Below, one piece after another: positions 4,451-5,383 of a DNA stretch of 5,383 nt. Position 1 is the first letter of the stretch. Every line of letters begins with the position of its first letter. The DNA comes from Heliobacteriaceae bacterium. Its GTDB lineage: Bacteria; Cyanobacteriota; Vampirovibrionia; Gastranaerophilales; Gastranaerophilaceae. The notes beneath the pieces are model-generated. The model ran no database searches. It was not told the origin of the DNA and saw nothing but the letters and a program-made list of their open reading frames with translations. A program made the translations under genes and the position numbers. The stretch lies in NCBI GenBank assembly GCA_031267015.1, contig JAIRZW010000087.1:1-5383 (forward strand). The letters run 5' to 3'.

Positions 4451-4636
4451 ATGGCACAGGACTATGAAACTGTAAGAGATAATATAGCGCTCAGTTTAAA
4501 TGAGATTTATAGAGTCTATTACACAAAAAGCGGCAACAGCAGCAGAAATTTGCAATTTGACTGCGCTTTCAACTATGTGCGTGCCAGTCTTGAGGAGCTT
4601 GATAAGATTTGGCGTTCTTCTCAAGCAAAACCATAA
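4451..4636 (+). CDS. unrecognised 61-residue protein, convergent with and overlapping mnmG
   Basis: This is a small acidic-to-neutral, probably all-helical protein with no signal peptide or membrane segment. Amphipathic stretches are VRDNIALSLNEIYRVYY (8-24) and FNYVRASLEELDKIW (40-54), separated by a polar KSGNSSRN loop. I recognise no domain. It has its own good -35 box and lacks a ribosome site. Its last 22 codons (from 4569) are antisense to the mnmG 3' end, giving a 68-bp tail-to-tail overlap. The helical periodicity and a promoter directly upstream favour a real gene. The alternative, a chance frame opposite mnmG, cannot explain the first two thirds, which lie outside mnmG. Confidence 0.55.
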   Translation: MAQDYETVRDNIALSLNEIYRVYYTKSGNSSRNLQFDCAFNYVRASLEELDKIWRSSQAKP

Positions 4637-5383
4637 GCACAGAAATATCCGCAGGCTTAACCCCGCCGATTCTTGAGGCTTGGGCAAGGGTTGCAGGACG
4701 GATTTTGTTTAGCTTGTCGCGGGTTTCGGATGAAATGTGTTCAATTTTGTTATAGTCAATATCTGCCGGAAGCCGGTATTTATCGAGTTTCCCGGCCTGT
4801 TCCACCTGCATTTCCTGGCGCTTTAGGTAGCCGGAGTATTTTACTAAGATTTCAATTTGTTCGTTGATAATTGATGGTTGACGGTTGACAGTTTGTTTAA
4901 GCTCTTGTAATACTTTATAATCTATGTTCGGACGTTTGAGAAGGTCGACAAGCTTTGTGCCGCGCTCAATGTGCTCGTTGTATTTTGTTAAAACCCCGTT
5001 CACCTCCGGGCTTGCAGGAATCTTAACCTCTGAAATCCGCGTCAGTTCCTTTTCGATGGCTTCCTGTTTATCCGTAAATCTCTTAAACTGTGCGTCGTCA
5101 ATCAGGCCGATTTTATGGCCCAGCGGGGTTAAGCGGGCGTCGGCATTGTCCTGGCGCAGCAAAAGCCGGTATTCAGAGCGCGAAGTCAGCATGCGGTAAG
5201 GCTCGTTGATGTCTTTGGTTACCAAATCATCAATCAGCGTGCCAATGTACGATGAAGCGCGCGAAAGCTCCGGCATTTCGGTATTGTTAATGTAGTTAAC
5301 CGCGTTGATTCCGGCAATCAGGCCCTGTGCAGCGGCTTCTTCGTAGCCGCTTGTGCCGTTAATCTGGCCGGCAAAGAAAAGGC
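4569..5383 (-). CDS. mnmG: tRNA uridine-5-carboxymethylaminomethyl modification enzyme MnmG, C-terminal part (runs off window)
   Basis: Frame is open from the right edge to TGA at 4571-4569, giving 270 residues of a protein normally about 620-630 long. It begins at LFFAGQINGTSGYEEAAAQG, the conserved FAD-binding segment at the end of the Rossmann-type domain. YRMLTSRSEYRLLLRQDNAD follows, a highly diagnostic MnmG signature, then LTPLGHKIGLI and the C-terminal helical domain. The end (LAQASRIGGVKPADISVLMV) matches the family's last conserved helix, which contacts MnmE. About 15 less conserved residues follow, encoded in the part that overlaps the convergent small gene. With MnmE, MnmG adds the cmnm5 group to the wobble uridine (U34) of a subset of tRNAs, using FAD, NADH, methylene-THF and glycine. 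The ATG at 5276 is internal, not the start. Confidence 0.96.
   Translation of the reverse strand, partial: LFFAGQINGTSGYEEAAAQGLIAGINAVNYINNTEMPELSRASSYIGTLIDDLVTKDINEPYRMLTSRSEYRLLLRQDNADARLTPLGHKIGLIDDAQFKRFTDKQEAIEKELTRISEVKIPASPEVNGVLTKYNEHIERGTKLVDLLKRPNIDYKVLQELKQTVNRQPSIINEQIEILVKYSGYLKRQEMQVEQAGKLDKYRLPADIDYNKIEHISSETRDKLNKIRPATLAQASRIGGVKPADISVLMVLLEKNAKSYQAPQDWHAHS

Noticed and set aside
4924..5199. Plus-strand open frames opposite mnmG (also 4673-4867)
   Set aside because: They are antisense to highly conserved MnmG sequence and Ser/Arg-rich without domain character.

Overview
The window looks like a chromosomal stretch from a diderm bacterium. It carries a TolC-type outer-membrane protein with a signal peptide, standard-code genes, a tRNA gene without an encoded CCA end, and GC content that varies by region. 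The small protein at 3760-4041 begins with a short 'MRINSV...NY.PAF' type N-terminus. From memory, this recalls small proteins of gut-associated Melainabacteria (Gastranaerophilales). That placement is an inference of low to moderate strength and no search was possible.

Layout, left to right. (1) At 1-830 on the minus strand lies the N-terminal 276 residues of a TolC/CzcC-like outer-membrane efflux protein, running off the left edge. (2) At 900-1106 on the plus strand is a tRNA-Asn(GTT) unit with a good sigma-70 promoter. Its roughly 90-nt leader carries a copy of the tRNA's own 5' end and a 12-nt segment complementary to its D-arm. (3) At 1128-2149 on the minus strand is a two-gene AT-rich module: an XRE-type regulator overlapped by 4 nt with a Fic-domain protein. 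These match the pair known as mobile mystery proteins A and B. Their promoter lies in a 33-bp tandem repeat. The module sits directly after the tRNA and is bracketed by a short GAG-T(7-8)-GTGT direct repeat. (4) At 2405-3658 on the plus strand is a complete PLP-dependent alpha-oxoamine synthase (serine palmitoyltransferase/AONS/KBL family). (5) At 3760-4343 on the plus strand an unrecognised 93-residue protein is translationally coupled to the divalent-ion tolerance protein CutA. (6) At 4451-4636 on the plus strand is a small unrecognised protein with a promoter placed for a leaderless mRNA. It runs tail-to-tail into, and overlaps by 68 bp, the 3' end of mnmG (4569-5383, minus strand), of which 270 C-terminal residues are visible.

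The genes do not form one pathway. Housekeeping functions (tRNA-Asn, MnmG tRNA wobble modification, CutA) and an envelope or lipid-type enzyme surround a small accessory Fic/XRE module at a tRNA locus. The items most worth a second look are the self-complementary tRNA-Asn leader, the tandem-repeat operator of the Fic/XRE module, and the antisense overlap at the mnmG 3' end. No CRISPR array, transposase or integrase is visible.
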